From: Burkholderiales bacterium
Lineage (GTDB): Bacteria > Pseudomonadota > Gammaproteobacteria > Burkholderiales > Burkholderiaceae_F
Reading direction: 5' to 3'
DNA length: 64,000 nucleotides
Assembly (NCBI GenBank): GCA_020248865.1
Contig: JADCGS010000005.1
Span: forward strand, 62,001-126,000
Shown: piece after piece, positions 22,159 through 31,122 of the stretch
Numbering within the stretch: the stretch's first letter is position 1
Layout: each line of letters starts with the position of its first letter
Program-made: the position numbers and the translations under genes
Notes under the pieces: generated by a model
The model's database searches: none
What the model was told of the DNA's origin: nothing
What the model saw: the letters and a program-made list of their open reading frames with translations, nothing else

Positions 22159-22210
22159 GGACGGCCTCTGGCCGTCCCGGCTTGGGACGGAACCAGACGC
22201 CCTCTGGTTC
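22159..22210 (-). repeat. Cluster of three adjacent hairpins between PfkB kinase and lipoprotein genes
   Basis: GGACGGCC/GGCCGTCC (22159-22166 with 22170-22177), GTCCC/GGGAC (22174-22178 with 22184-22188) and GAACCAGA/TCTGGTTC (22190-22197 with 22203-22210) are all perfect. The first two share bases and are mutually exclusive. No T-run is present. Confidence 0.6.
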
Positions 22211-22244
22211 AACGCCATACAGGCCGGCTCGTTGACCGCAAGGC

Positions 22245-23183
22245 TCAGTTCCAGGGCCGGTAGCCGAAAGCTTCGAGGAAGCGCTGGCCGATGACGGCGC
22301 GATCGGCCTGGTGGTTCTGGGCGCCTGCCCGCTCGATCTTCAGGGTGCCCAGCAGGGCGGCCAGGCGACCTGTCGTCTCCCAGTCGAGATCCCGGTCGAT
22401 GCCGTACAAGAGTCCAGCCCGGTAAGCGTCGCCGCAGCCGGTGGGATCGACCACCGCAGACGGGCGCACGACCGGGATCTCGTGCGCCTTGCCGTCGATG
22501 TAGATCAGCGAGCCCTGCGCGCCGCGGGTGACAACCAGCGCCTTGAGTTTCTTCGACAGCGACTCGATGTCGGCGCCCGTCTTCTCGCTCATCAGCCGGG
22601 CCTCGTAGTCGTTGAGCGCCATGTAGTGCGCGCGGGCGATGAACCACTCCAGCTCTTCGGCGTTGAACATCGGCAGACCCTGGCCGGGATCGAAGATGAA
22701 CGGGATGCCGAGTTCCGCGAACTGCTGCGCGTGCTGCAGCATGCCGTCGCGGCCGTCGGGCGCGACGATTCCGAGCCTGACGCTGCCATCGCCCGGGACC
22801 GAGTTCAGGTGCGAGTGCGACATCGCGCCGGGATGGAAGGCGGTGATCTGGTTGTCGTCGAGGTCCGTGGTGATGAAAGCCTGGGCGGTGAAGGTGCCCG
22901 GTACATGGCGCAAGTGGCGCCGCTCGATGCCGAGCGCATCCAGCCGCGCCAGGTAGGGCGGCGCATCGTCGCCGACGGTGGCCATCGGCAGGGGCGCGCC
23001 CCCCAGCAGCTTGAGGTTGTAGGCGATGTTGCCGGCGCAGCCGCCGAACTCGCGCCGCATCTCGGGCACCAGGAAGGCCACGTTCAGGATATGGACCTGA
23101 TCGGGCAGGATGTGGTCCTTGAAGCGGCCCTTGAAGACCATGATGGAGTCAAAGGCGATCGAGCCGCAGATCAGGGTGCTCAT
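22245..23183 (-). CDS. PfkB family carbohydrate/nucleoside kinase
   Basis: A 312-residue ribokinase-fold protein. It starts MSTLICGSIAFDSIM, contains EFGGCAGNIAYNLKLLGG (substrate-binding glycine region) and ends with the PfkB signature VVDPTGCGDAYRAGLL, in which the catalytic aspartate is conserved and the usual GAGD anion-hole motif is GCGD. Overall it looks like bacterial members annotated as adenosine kinase; the substrate cannot be fixed from sequence. A further 130 residues could be read upstream, but they overlap the next gene and lack family features. It is part of the leftward aroQ-accBC-prmA run, 32 bases after the zinc-ribbon gene. Confidence 0.88.
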   Translation of the reverse strand: MSTLICGSIAFDSIMVFKGRFKDHILPDQVHILNVAFLVPEMRREFGGCAGNIAYNLKLLGGAPLPMATVGDDAPPYLARLDALGIERRHLRHVPGTFTAQAFITTDLDDNQITAFHPGAMSHSHLNSVPGDGSVRLGIVAPDGRDGMLQHAQQFAELGIPFIFDPGQGLPMFNAEELEWFIARAHYMALNDYEARLMSEKTGADIESLSKKLKALVVTRGAQGSLIYIDGKAHEIPVVRPSAVVDPTGCGDAYRAGLLYGIDRDLDWETTGRLAALLGTLKIERAGAQNHQADRAVIGQRFLEAFGYRPWN

Positions 23184-23215
23184 GCTGTTGATGGGTTTGA
23201 GGGCCCGTGAGTCGG

Positions 23216-24319
23216 TTAGAAGTAGAAGGGATAGACCACGAAGCCCGCGGCGGTCAGCCCGCGCGCCTCGAAGCTCACCCGCACGATGTAGTCGGCGCCC
23301 GCAGCCAGTCCTCCATCGACTCGGCTGCGCGGCTCGCCGCTGGCAGCCAGATAATCGGCGGGCGCGAACACTTTGCGAGCCAGCGCGCGGTTCTGCGTGT
23401 CGGTCAGCGTGACCTCGATGGCTGGCAGGGCCAGCGTGTAGGTGGCGCGACTGCGTAGTACGGCAGTGAGTTCCAGGATATCGGTGCCTGGCACGGCCTG
23501 CAGTTCGGTGCCCACCACCGCAAGCAGGTCGGCCCGCGTGGGCCAGCCCACCGCGCAGCGCAGTGGCTTGCACAGTTCGATCAGCGCGGCACGCGCTGAC
23601 GGCACAGTGGTGGCCACCTCGACGCGAAAGAGCACCGCCAGTTGTAGCAGTGCGACGATGACCAGTAGCACGGTGCCACTGCCGAAGACCATGGAAAGAC
23701 CGCGGCTGCGCGGTTTTCGCCGGAGAAAAGCGGGTGAGGAGTCCTCGCTCCGCTCATTGGCGGGCTCCCGCCCGGCAACGGGCACCGCGTACTTGCCTGT
23801 GGCCGGGTCGGCTTGCTTAGCTGCGACGTCCTTGGCTCCTCGTCCGGACTGCAACACGCCAGGTTGCGACGGGGCGTCAGCCGCACGCGAAGCGGCCGAA
23901 ACCGTCGTGGCCCGGATTGCACGACCCGCTTCGGCAGCCGGCACTTGGAGCTGCGACGGCAAGTCGGTGAGGAGGAGGGTCGGCACGCCGAGCGCAGCTT
24001 GATCGGCTTCGCCGCGAGCCGCTCGTAATGCCGCGGGTGTGTACACGGGCGCGCTTGCAGCGACGGTGGGAGGTACGCCGCCTGGATCTGCGGCAGATGT
24101 GGGGGATAGGGCGAGGGCTGAGGCTGCCGATCCTGACGCAGATGTGCCCGCTTGAGGAGCCGAGCTTGCCGATCGGTCGTCGACGTAGCTGAGACTGCCG
24201 ATCGCGTCGAATACGTGACGACAGGAGCCGCAGCGCACCAATCCGCCGCGTAGCTTCAACTGGTCGGCGACGACGCGGAACATCGCCTGACACTTCGGAC
24301 AACGGGTCGCGAGCCCCAT
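23216..24319 (-). CDS. Zinc-ribbon (MJ0042) and DUF3426 membrane protein
   Basis: A 367-residue protein starting MGLATRCPKCQAMFRV, with C7, C10, C30 and C33 forming the MJ0042-type zinc ribbon. A long low-complexity linker follows, then one membrane segment (SGTVLLVIVALLQLAVLFRV, about residues 210-230) and a C-terminal DUF3426 domain (LELTAVLRSRATYTLALPAIEVTLTDTQNRALARKVF). This architecture is common in Burkholderiales directly after prmA. The topology suggests a cytoplasmic zinc ribbon joined to a periplasmic beta domain. Function unknown; the seven-base gap to prmA indicates co-expression. Confidence 0.88.
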   Translation of the reverse strand: MGLATRCPKCQAMFRVVADQLKLRGGLVRCGSCRHVFDAIGSLSYVDDRSASSAPQAGTSASGSAASALALSPTSAADPGGVPPTVAASAPVYTPAALRAARGEADQAALGVPTLLLTDLPSQLQVPAAEAGRAIRATTVSAASRAADAPSQPGVLQSGRGAKDVAAKQADPATGKYAVPVAGREPANERSEDSSPAFLRRKPRSRGLSMVFGSGTVLLVIVALLQLAVLFRVEVATTVPSARAALIELCKPLRCAVGWPTRADLLAVVGTELQAVPGTDILELTAVLRSRATYTLALPAIEVTLTDTQNRALARKVFAPADYLAASGEPRSRVDGGLAAGADYIVRVSFEARGLTAAGFVVYPFYF

Positions 24320-24325
24320 GGAATC

Positions 24326-25252
24326 TCAGTCGATGCGCCTGCCGGCAAGGCAGGTCCAGCCTTCAGTCTGCGCCCACACCCGCAGTTGCACCCCCGAATC
24401 GACCGAGCGATACAGCGCTAGTAGTTCGTCCGCCTGCCGGTTGAGCAAGCCGGCAAGGACGAGCGCTCCGCCCGGGGCGACGCGCGCAAGCAGCGCGGGG
24501 GCGAGCAGCTTCAGCGGGTTGGCGAGGATGTTGGCAAGCACGATGTCGAAGCGGCCGCTGGGAGTGGTGGGCTCTGCAAGGTCATCCGGGCCAGTGTAGC
24601 TGGCGCGCTCTGCCGCGATGCCGTTGGCCAGCGAGTTGTTGCGGGCCGATTGCACCGCTTGCGGGTCGATGTCCACGCCCACAACCGCGGCGGAACCGAG
24701 CCGCGCAGCCGCTATGGCCAGGATGCCGGATCCGCAGCCATAGTCGAGCACGCGCTCGCCGCCGCGCACCTGCGCGTCGAGCCAAGCCAGGCACAGCCGT
24801 GTCGTTGCGTGGGTGCCGGTACCGAAGGCTACGCCCGGGTCGATGCGGATGTTGATGGCGGCAACTCGGGGCGGCTCGTGCCAGGTGGGTACCACCCACA
24901 GCCGCTCGCTGACCCGTGTCGGCGGGAACTGCGCCTGTGTCAACCGCACCCAGTCAACATCCTCAATGGAGCGCGTTGCCCTGATGATGGGTGAGTCAGG
25001 TCCGCAGGCCGCCGCCGCTGCGGCCACGACCTGATCCGGGTCGCTGCCCGGGCCGATGAGCACCTGAAGCCGGCTCTCGGGCCAGGCGTGGCGAGCCGGC
25101 TCGCTGCCCGGCTCGCCATACAGCGGTGCCTCGTCGGCCGTGTCGGCCTGCGCGTCTTCGACCGCCACCGACAGCGCGCCGGCCGCGAGGAGCGCATCGG
25201 ACAGCGGCTCGGCCGCGTTCGCCGGCACGATGAGCGTCAGTTCACGCAGCAA
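24326..25252 (-). CDS. prmA: Ribosomal protein L11 methyltransferase
   Basis: A 308-residue SAM-dependent methyltransferase that trimethylates L11. The N-terminal substrate-recognition domain (LRELTLIVPANAAEPLSDALLAAGALSVAVED) is followed by DPGVAFGTGTHATTRLCLAWLD, the SAM motif VLDYGCGSGILAIAA, and VLANILANPLKLLAP, all family hallmarks. The start must be the TTG at 25252: a stop codon lies six codons upstream in frame with no ATG or GTG between. No purine-rich ribosome-binding site precedes it. It is downstream of accC in the leftward run. Confidence 0.93.
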   Translation of the reverse strand: MLRELTLIVPANAAEPLSDALLAAGALSVAVEDAQADTADEAPLYGEPGSEPARHAWPESRLQVLIGPGSDPDQVVAAAAAACGPDSPIIRATRSIEDVDWVRLTQAQFPPTRVSERLWVVPTWHEPPRVAAINIRIDPGVAFGTGTHATTRLCLAWLDAQVRGGERVLDYGCGSGILAIAAARLGSAAVVGVDIDPQAVQSARNNSLANGIAAERASYTGPDDLAEPTTPSGRFDIVLANILANPLKLLAPALLARVAPGGALVLAGLLNRQADELLALYRSVDSGVQLRVWAQTEGWTCLAGRRID

Positions 25253-25300
25253 CGAGGAGGGTGGAGGTCACGCCGGTGCGATCCGAGCCGCTCGCAGGCG

Positions 25301-26659
25301 CTAGGCCTGATTGAGCTGGCGCGCGGCCAGGCGCTTTTCCAGGTAGTGGATGCTGGTGCCGCCCAGCACGAACTTCTCGTCCATCATCAGGTCGCGATGC
25401 AGCGGGATATTGGTGAGAATGCCCTCCACCACCATCTCGCTCAGGGCAATGCGCATGCGCGCCAGCGCCTGCTCGCGCGTGTCGCCGTAGCAGATCAGCT
25501 TGCCGATCATGCTGTCGTAGTGGGGCGGCACCATGTAACCGGCATAGGCATGCGAGTCGACCCGCACGCCGGGACCGCCTGGCGCGTGCCAGGCCGTGAT
25601 GCGACCGGGGCTGGGCGTGAACTTGTACGGGTCCTCGGCATTGACGCGGCACTCGATGGCCGCCCCCTTGGTGACGATGTCGCGCTGGCGCAGCACCATC
25701 TTCTCGCCGGCGGCGATGCGGATCTGCTGCTGCACGATGTCGATGCCGGTGACCATTTCCGTGACCGGGTGCTCCACCTGCACCCGCGTATTCATCTCGA
25801 TGAAGTAGAACTCGCCGTTCTCGAACAGGAACTCGAAGGTGCCGGCGCCGCGGTAGTTGATCTTGCGGCAGGCCTCGGCGCAGCGGTCGCCGATCTTTTC
25901 AATCAGCTTGCGCAGGATGCCTGGCGCGGGCGCTTCCTCGATGATCTTCTGATGGCGCCGCTGCATCGAGCAGTCGCGCTCGCCAAGCCACACCGCGTTG
26001 CGGTGCTGGTCGGCCAGCACCTGGATCTCGATGTGGCGGGGGTTCTCCAGGAACTTCTCCATGTACACCGACGGGTTGCCGAAGGCCGTTTGCGCCTCCT
26101 GCCGGGTCATGTTGACCGCGTTCACCAGCGCCGCTTCCGTGTGCACCACGCGCATGCCGCGGCCGCCGCCACCGCCGGCCGCCTTGATGATGACCGGGTA
26201 GCCGACCGCACGCGCAATCTTGACGACCTCACGCGGGTCCTCCGGCAGCGCGCCTTCGGAGCCGGGCACGGTGGGCACACCGGCGGCCTTCATGGCGTGC
26301 TTGGCGCTGACCTTGTCGCCCATCAGCCGGATCGACTCCGGACGCGGGCCGATGAACACGAAGCCGGACTTCTCGACGCGCTCGGCGAAGTCGGCGTTCT
26401 CGGACAGGAAGCCGTAGCCGGGGTGAATCGCCTCGGCGTCGGTCACTTCTGCCGCGCTGATGATGGCCGGGATGTTGAGGTAGCTGTCCTTGGAAGGCGG
26501 CGGACCGATGCACACCGACTCGTCGGCCAGCTTGACGTACTTGGCCTCGTTGTCGGCGGTCGAGTGAACGACCACCGTGCGGATGCCCAGCTCGCGGCAG
26601 GCACGCTGGATCCGCAGGGCGATTTCGCCGCGGTTGGCGATCAGGATCTTGCCGAACAT
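25301..26659 (-). CDS. accC: Acetyl-CoA carboxylase, biotin carboxylase subunit
   Basis: A 452-residue ATP-grasp enzyme that carboxylates biotin on AccB, the first half-reaction of fatty acid synthesis. It begins [17 protein letters not shown] and contains [19 protein letters not shown] (glycine-rich lid), [28 protein letters not shown] and [20 protein letters not shown], all diagnostic. Length is typical. It follows accB by seven bases, the standard accBC operon, which sits here between aroQ and prmA as in many proteobacteria. Confidence 0.97.
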   Translation of the reverse strand: MFGKILIANRGEIALRIQRACRELGIRTVVVHSTADNEAKYVKLADESVCIGPPPSKDSYLNIPAIISAAEVTDAEAIHPGYGFLSENADFAERVEKSGFVFIGPRPESIRLMGDKVSAKHAMKAAGVPTVPGSEGALPEDPREVVKIARAVGYPVIIKAAGGGGGRGMRVVHTEAALVNAVNMTRQEAQTAFGNPSVYMEKFLENPRHIEIQVLADQHRNAVWLGERDCSMQRRHQKIIEEAPAPGILRKLIEKIGDRCAEACRKINYRGAGTFEFLFENGEFYFIEMNTRVQVEHPVTEMVTGIDIVQQQIRIAAGEKMVLRQRDIVTKGAAIECRVNAEDPYKFTPSPGRITAWHAPGGPGVRVDSHAYAGYMVPPHYDSMIGKLICYGDTREQALARMRIALSEMVVEGILTNIPLHRDLMMDEKFVLGGTSIHYLEKRLAARQLNQA

Positions 26660-26666
26660 GGAGTGG

Positions 26667-27137
26667 TCAGCCGATCACGAACAGCGGCTGGCCGTACTCG
26701 ACCGGCTGGCCGTTTTCCACGAGCACCTGCTTCACCTCACCGGCGACCTCGGCCTCGATCTCGTTGAGCAGCTTCATCGCCTCGATGATGCACAGCGTGT
26801 CGCCGGGCTTGACCGCCTGGCCCACCTCAACGAAGGCCTTGGCGCCGGGGCTGGGGGAGCGATAGAAGGTGCCGACCATGGGCGACTTGACCGCCGTCCC
26901 CTTGGGCTCCTCCGGTTCGGCGCTCGGCGCGGCCGCCGCCGGGCCGGCCGGCATGGCCGGCGCCATGGCCGCAGGGGCGGCGAGGTAAGTGGCCGGCTGC
27001 ATCGTCATTGGCGCGGGGACTGCAGCCGGGCCGTACTTGACGATGCGGACCTTGTCCTCGCCTTCGGTGACTTCGATCTCGGCGATGCCGGACTCGGCCA
27101 CCAGGTCGATCAGGGTCTTGAGCTTGCGCAGATCCAT
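26667..27137 (-). CDS. accB: Acetyl-CoA carboxylase, biotin carboxyl carrier protein
   Basis: A 156-residue carrier. The N-terminus [32 protein letters not shown] is the typical AccB dimer region; a flexible alanine/proline/methionine linker (about 36-80) follows, then the biotinyl domain with the biotinylated lysine in [14 protein letters not shown] and the thumb [16 protein letters not shown]. Couples AccC to the carboxyltransferase AccAD. Confidence 0.97.
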   Translation of the reverse strand: MDLRKLKTLIDLVAESGIAEIEVTEGEDKVRIVKYGPAAVPAPMTMQPATYLAAPAAMAPAMPAGPAAAAPSAEPEEPKGTAVKSPMVGTFYRSPSPGAKAFVEVGQAVKPGDTLCIIEAMKLLNEIEAEVAGEVKQVLVENGQPVEYGQPLFVIG

Positions 27138-27163
27138 GGATGTGTCCTTTGGCGGCCCGATGC

Positions 27164-27607
27164 CTACGAGGCGCGGTCGGTCAGGGCGAATTCGAGAGCA
27201 AACCGGTAGCCGGCCCAGCCCAGGCCGGCTACCGAGCCCACGGCCAGATCGGCCAGATACGAGCGGTGGCGGAACGCCTCGCGCGCATGCACGTTGGACA
27301 GGTGAACCTCGATGAACGGAATTGCCACCGCAGCCAGCGCATCGCGCAAGGCAATGCTGGTGTGCGTAAAGGCGCCAGCGTTGATCACGATGAAATCGAC
27401 GCCCTCGGTGCGGGCGGCATGCACGCGGTCGATCAGGGCGCCTTCGTGGTTACTTTGGAAAAACGCCACCTCCGCGCGGTGCCTCTGCGCCACGTCGGAT
27501 AGATCGCGCTCGATCTCTGCCAGGGTGCGCGTGCCGTAGATGCCCGGTTCGCGAGCTCCGAGCAGGTTCAGATTCGGGCCGTTGAGGACGAGGATGCGCG
27601 CCGCCAC
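27164..27607 (-). CDS. aroQ: 3-dehydroquinate dehydratase, type II
   Basis: A 147-residue enzyme of the shikimate pathway (dehydroquinate to dehydroshikimate). Motifs are [20 protein letters not shown] with the catalytic tyrosine, [30 protein letters not shown] and [17 protein letters not shown] with the catalytic histidine. Length is typical for the dodecameric type II enzyme. It is the first of the aroQ-accB-accC set, 26 bases before accB. aroE of the same pathway lies at 36 kb. Confidence 0.96.
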   Translation of the reverse strand: MAARILVLNGPNLNLLGAREPGIYGTRTLAEIERDLSDVAQRHRAEVAFFQSNHEGALIDRVHAARTEGVDFIVINAGAFTHTSIALRDALAAVAIPFIEVHLSNVHAREAFRHRSYLADLAVGSVAGLGWAGYRFALEFALTDRAS

Positions 27608-27741
27608 GTTGGAAACTCGAGCCTTTCGCCGGCTTGGTTACCGCGCAGATGGCGGAACATGCAAAGACAAGGCGGCAAAAAAAAACAGAACGCGCCAATT
27701 GTGGGACGACTTGCCGAGCTTGTCCAGTATCGGACCGAGGC

Positions 27742-28275
27742 TCAGCCCGACAGGCGGGCGTCGAGCCATTGTTGCAGTTCGGCAGCGTGCACGCGCCCCA
27801 GCTTGCGCTGGCCGACGCGGCCGGCAGGATCGACGAGGACAGTATAGGGGAGCGCACCCGCCGAGTTGCCCAGCAGGCGCCCCAGTTCCGATCCGCCGGC
27901 GCCGGCGACCAGCAGGGGAAGCGTGAGCTTCAGATCGTCCCGGAAGGCGCGAATCTTGTCGGGCCGGTCGATGCCCAGGCCGATGATCTCCACGTTGCGG
28001 CCACGGTAGGCTTGGCGGGTGCGTTCCAGGTCCGGCATTTCCTCGACGCAGGGTGGACACCAAGTGGCCCAGAAGTTGACCACCAGCAACTTGCCGCGCC
28101 ACTGGGCCAGCGGCTGCGGCTGGCCGTCGGCGTCGGGAAACGTGGCTGCAAACAGGGCGGCGACGGCGGCATCGGCTGGTGGCTGCGGCGTCAGCCGCCA
28201 CCACGCCACGCCGGCGCCCAGGGCAGCGGCGGCCAGTCCGCTGCCCCCGAGGATCAGCGTCTGTCGCCGGTTCAT
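27742..28275 (-). CDS. TlpA/ResA-like thioredoxin, membrane-anchored
   Basis: A 177-residue protein with an N-terminal signal anchor (RRQTLILGGSGLAAAALGAGVAWW) and a periplasmic thioredoxin fold: LLVVNFWATWCPPCVEEMPDLER with the redox pair in WCPPC, and SAGALPYTVLVDPAGRVG with the cis-proline. ResA/TlpA proteins reduce specific periplasmic disulfides, for example apocytochrome c or copper chaperones; the partner here is unknown. Its start overlaps the stop of the NTase-like gene by four bases. A run of nine A residues (27676-27684) lies in the 134-base gap to aroQ. Confidence 0.9.
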   Translation of the reverse strand: MNRRQTLILGGSGLAAAALGAGVAWWRLTPQPPADAAVAALFAATFPDADGQPQPLAQWRGKLLVVNFWATWCPPCVEEMPDLERTRQAYRGRNVEIIGLGIDRPDKIRAFRDDLKLTLPLLVAGAGGSELGRLLGNSAGALPYTVLVDPAGRVGQRKLGRVHAAELQQWLDARLSG

Positions 28276-28904
28276 GCCGCGTCGTCGATCAGCTGTCGCA
28301 GCTGCGCCGCACCGGCGCGGCCCAGCGTCTCGACCGGATGCAGGTCCGTCCCGCTGGAGCGAAAGCGCGGCGCTAGCCGCACAGCGTCGGCGGCGTGCAC
28401 GCTGAGCACCAGCCCGAGCCGCGGCGGCAGGGGGCTGCCGCGCGGGGCGGGCACCACCAGGTGCAGCACTTCATCGGCCCCGCCCGGTGCGTCCTCGCCG
28501 GCCTCGGCCTCGAACGCGAGGCCGGCATCGAGCAGGAACATCTCCACGTCCTTCGGGTTGTCGGTGAACAGGTGCAGGTGCAGGTCCGAGTGCTCGGTGG
28601 CCGTGCCGTTGAGCACAGCGCCCACCAAGCGCGGCTCGAAGGTCGCCAGCCGCTCCATCCATTGGAGCGCCGCGCGCCGCAACGCCCCCAGACGCTCCGC
28701 ATGACGCTCGCTGTCAAAGGTCCGCAGGTGGCGGCGCAACGCCTGTTCCACCAGTGCGTTGTCGGGCAATCGGCCCCGCGCCGAGTCGCCCAGCAGTTCA
28801 CGCGCTGCCTTGCGCTTGGCGCTGGCGTAGTCGCAGCCGTCCTCGGCAATCAGGCGCGCGGCGACGGCGGCGATCTCCAGGTCGAGGTCGCTGGGGGTGG
28901 GCAT
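28272..28904 (-). CDS. Conserved protein resembling a degenerate nucleotidyltransferase
   Basis: A 210-residue soluble protein I recognise only as a conserved betaproteobacterial family found beside TlpA-like genes and mpl. The centre GAVLNGTATEHSDLHLHLF aligns with the minimal nucleotidyltransferase motif GSRARGxAxxxSDIDL: the GxA and first SD are kept, the second aspartate is histidine and the GS serine is alanine. The N-terminal half is helical and arginine-rich. Catalysis by the usual two-metal mechanism looks impossible, so it may bind nucleotides or be a structural relative. Homologues are sometimes mislabelled as UDP-N-acetylmuramate ligases because of the neighbouring mpl. The ATG at 28904 is preferred over one 45 bases upstream. 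Confidence 0.75.
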   Translation of the reverse strand: MPTPSDLDLEIAAVAARLIAEDGCDYASAKRKAARELLGDSARGRLPDNALVEQALRRHLRTFDSERHAERLGALRRAALQWMERLATFEPRLVGAVLNGTATEHSDLHLHLFTDNPKDVEMFLLDAGLAFEAEAGEDAPGGADEVLHLVVPAPRGSPLPPRLGLVLSVHAADAVRLAPRFRSSGTDLHPVETLGRAGAAQLRQLIDDAA

Positions 28905-28921
28905 CGGTTGGCTGTTGGGTC

Positions 28922-28977
28922 GGGGGGGGGCAGCACGCAGGCGCCGCACCGGCGCGGGTTTCCGGGGGGCGGGGGGG
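28922..28977 (+). repeat. G-tracts with quadruplex-forming potential
   Basis: Nine consecutive G (28922-28930), then GGG (28956-28958), six G (28964-28969) and seven G (28971-28977). The last three tracts satisfy the canonical four-run G3 loop-1-to-7 quadruplex pattern. They lie between the divergent NTase-like gene and mpl. Confidence 0.55.
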
Positions 28978-29111
28978 CGGAGCGATCTTGACTCGGTCGT
29001 CAGTGTAGCGGCGCGTTCGTGTCCACCACGGGTCGACGATCCGCCCCGGGTCTTTCCCTAGAATCGCGCGCTGGTTTCCGCCGGCGGCACCTGATTCCGT
29101 CCCATCTTCCC

Positions 29112-30503
29112 GTGCATCTTCACATCCTGGGTATCTGCGGCACGTTCATGGGTGGGCTGGCGCAGCTCGCGCGCTGCGCCGGGCACCGCGTCACCGGTTG
29201 CGATGCGCAGGTGTATCCGCCGATGAGCGAGCAACTGCGCGCCGCAGGGATCGATCTGATCGAAGGCTTCGACGCGCAACAGCTGGCGCTGGCGCCCGAC
29301 GTCTTCGTGGTCGGCAACGTGGTCACGCGCGGCAACCCGCTGATGGAGGCGATTCTCGAGGCGGGCGCGCCGTTCACCTCGGGCCCGCAGTGGGTTGGCC
29401 AGCACGTGCTGCGCGGCCGCTGGGTCCTCGCGGTGGCCGGCACCCATGGCAAGACGACCACCAGCGCCATGCTGGCGTGGATCCTGGAGCACGCGGGCCG
29501 CGCGCCGGGCTTCCTGATCGGTGGCGTGCCGCAGAACTTCGATGTGTCGGCGCGGCACGGCGCGGGCGATTGCTTCGTCATCGAGGCTGATGAGTACGAC
29601 ACCGCCTTTTTCGACAAGCGCAGCAAGTTCGTCCACTACTTCCCGCGCACGGCGGTGCTGAACAACCTCGAGTTCGACCACGCCGACATCTTTGCGGACC
29701 TGGCGGCCATCGAGACGCAGTTCCATCATCTCGTGCGCTGCATCGCGCGCAACGGCCGCGTGGTGGTCAACGGCGCCGACGCCGCGCTCGGTCGCGTGCT
29801 GGCACGCGGCCTTTGGGCCGAGCGGGTGGACTTCGATGCGCCGGCTGGCTGGCATGCACTCGAAGTGGAAGAGGCAGAGGTGCAAGCCTTCGATGTCATT
29901 CGCGCCAGCGAACGTCTGGGGCGCTGCACGCTGCGGCTGGCCGGTCGCCATAATCGAAGCAATGCGCTGGCCGCGATCGCGGCGGCCGAGCATGCGGGCG
30001 TTGCGCCGGCGCAGGCGATCGCGGCGTTGGCGCAGTTCGAGGGCGTCCGGCGCCGGCTCGAAGTACGCGGCGAGGCTGCCGGCGTGACCGTGTATGACGA
30101 CTTTGCTCATCACCCCACCGCCATCGAGACGACCGTCGCCGGCCTGCGCGCGCAGGTGGGTGCAGCGCGCATCCTGGCGGTGCTGGAACCGCGCTCCAAC
30201 ACGATGAAGCTGGGCGCGATGAACGCGCGCCTGCCCGGCAGCCTGGCCTCCGCCGACCTCGTGTTCGGCTACGGCGAGCGCACCGGCAGGAATGCACTCG
30301 GCTGGGACCTGGCGCAGGCGCTGGCGCCGCTCGGCGCGCGCGCGCAAAGCTTCGGCGAGATCGATGCTTTGGTGGATGCGGTCGCCGCGGCGGCCCGGCC
30401 CGGCGATCATGTGCTGGTGATGAGTAACGGCGGCTTTGGCGGCGTGCATGTCAGGCTGCTGGAAGCACTGGCCGCTGCCGCGGCGGCGCAGGCGGCGCCA
30501 TGA
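29112..30503 (+). CDS. mpl: Murein tripeptide ligase Mpl
   Basis: A 463-residue Mur ligase that joins recycled tripeptide (L-Ala-gamma-D-Glu-meso-DAP) to UDP-MurNAc. Motifs are VHLHILGICGTFMGGLAQLA at the N-terminus, the ATP loop VAGTHGKTTTSAMLAWIL, VIEADEYDTAFFDKRSKFVHY and RHNRSNALAAIAAAEHAG. The GTG at 29112 gives the conserved start; 31 further residues could be read upstream. TAGAAT at 29059-29064 is a plausible -10. It complements AmpD, encoded at 14 kb, in wall recycling. Its stop overlaps the next gene by four bases. Confidence 0.93.
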   Translation: MHLHILGICGTFMGGLAQLARCAGHRVTGCDAQVYPPMSEQLRAAGIDLIEGFDAQQLALAPDVFVVGNVVTRGNPLMEAILEAGAPFTSGPQWVGQHVLRGRWVLAVAGTHGKTTTSAMLAWILEHAGRAPGFLIGGVPQNFDVSARHGAGDCFVIEADEYDTAFFDKRSKFVHYFPRTAVLNNLEFDHADIFADLAAIETQFHHLVRCIARNGRVVVNGADAALGRVLARGLWAERVDFDAPAGWHALEVEEAEVQAFDVIRASERLGRCTLRLAGRHNRSNALAAIAAAEHAGVAPAQAIAALAQFEGVRRRLEVRGEAAGVTVYDDFAHHPTAIETTVAGLRAQVGAARILAVLEPRSNTMKLGAMNARLPGSLASADLVFGYGERTGRNALGWDLAQALAPLGARAQSFGEIDALVDAVAAAARPGDHVLVMSNGGFGGVHVRLLEALAAAAAAQAAP

Positions 30504-31078
30504 TCATCTACCTGCACGGCTTTCGCTCGTCGCCGCAGTCACGCAAGGCGCTGCAGGTACGGGCGGCCCTGCAGCAGCGCGGCCGCGCCGGCGATTACGT
30601 CTGCCCGCAGCTGCCGGCCTCGCCACGCGCAGCGGCCGAACTGATCGAGCCGATGGCAGCCACCGAGGACCCGGCCCGGCTGGTCCTGATCGGCTCCTCG
30701 CTGGGCGGCTACTACGCAACCTGGCTGGCCGAACGGACCGGCTGCCGCGCCGTCCTCCTGAACCCGGCGATCCGGCCCTATGAGGACCTGCGCGCGCACC
30801 TGGGTGTGCAGCCGGTGTTCTTCAGCGACGCGCAGATCGACATGCGGCCCGAGTACCTCGACGAGCTGCTGGCGCTCGACACGCCGCGCATCACGCGGCC
30901 GGAGCGCTACTTTCTTCTGGCGGCCACCGGCGACGAGGTGATCGACTACCGCACCATGGTCGCCAAGTACGCGGGCGCGCGGCAGCATGTCATCCAGGGC
31001 TCCGATCACCAGATCGCGGAGTTCGCGCAGTACCTGGACGAGGTGCTGGCGTTCTGCGGCGCCGGGGCGACGGCATAG
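30500..31078 (+). CDS. YqiA-like alpha/beta-hydrolase esterase
   Basis: A 192-residue alpha/beta-hydrolase. [17 protein letters not shown] forms the oxyanion region, [18 protein letters not shown] the nucleophile elbow (GSSLG with Ser67), [12 protein letters not shown] the acid segment and GSDHQIAEF the catalytic histidine. It matches the YqiA family, which hydrolyses short acyl esters or thioesters in vitro; its natural substrate is unknown. Its ATG lies inside the mpl stop (ATGA), suggesting coupling. Confidence 0.88.
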   Translation: MIIYLHGFRSSPQSRKALQVRAALQQRGRAGDYVCPQLPASPRAAAELIEPMAATEDPARLVLIGSSLGGYYATWLAERTGCRAVLLNPAIRPYEDLRAHLGVQPVFFSDAQIDMRPEYLDELLALDTPRITRPERYFLLAATGDEVIDYRTMVAKYAGARQHVIQGSDHQIAEFAQYLDEVLAFCGAGATA

Positions 31079-31122
31079 GCGAGACAGGTAAACCGGACCT
31101 GCGGGTCGAGAAAGGGGAATCG

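Noticed and set aside
27676-27684. Run of nine A in the tlpA-like/aroQ gap, considered as an intrinsic terminator
   Set aside because: No stable GC stem precedes the T-run on the minus strand; may be only a promoter-proximal AT tract.
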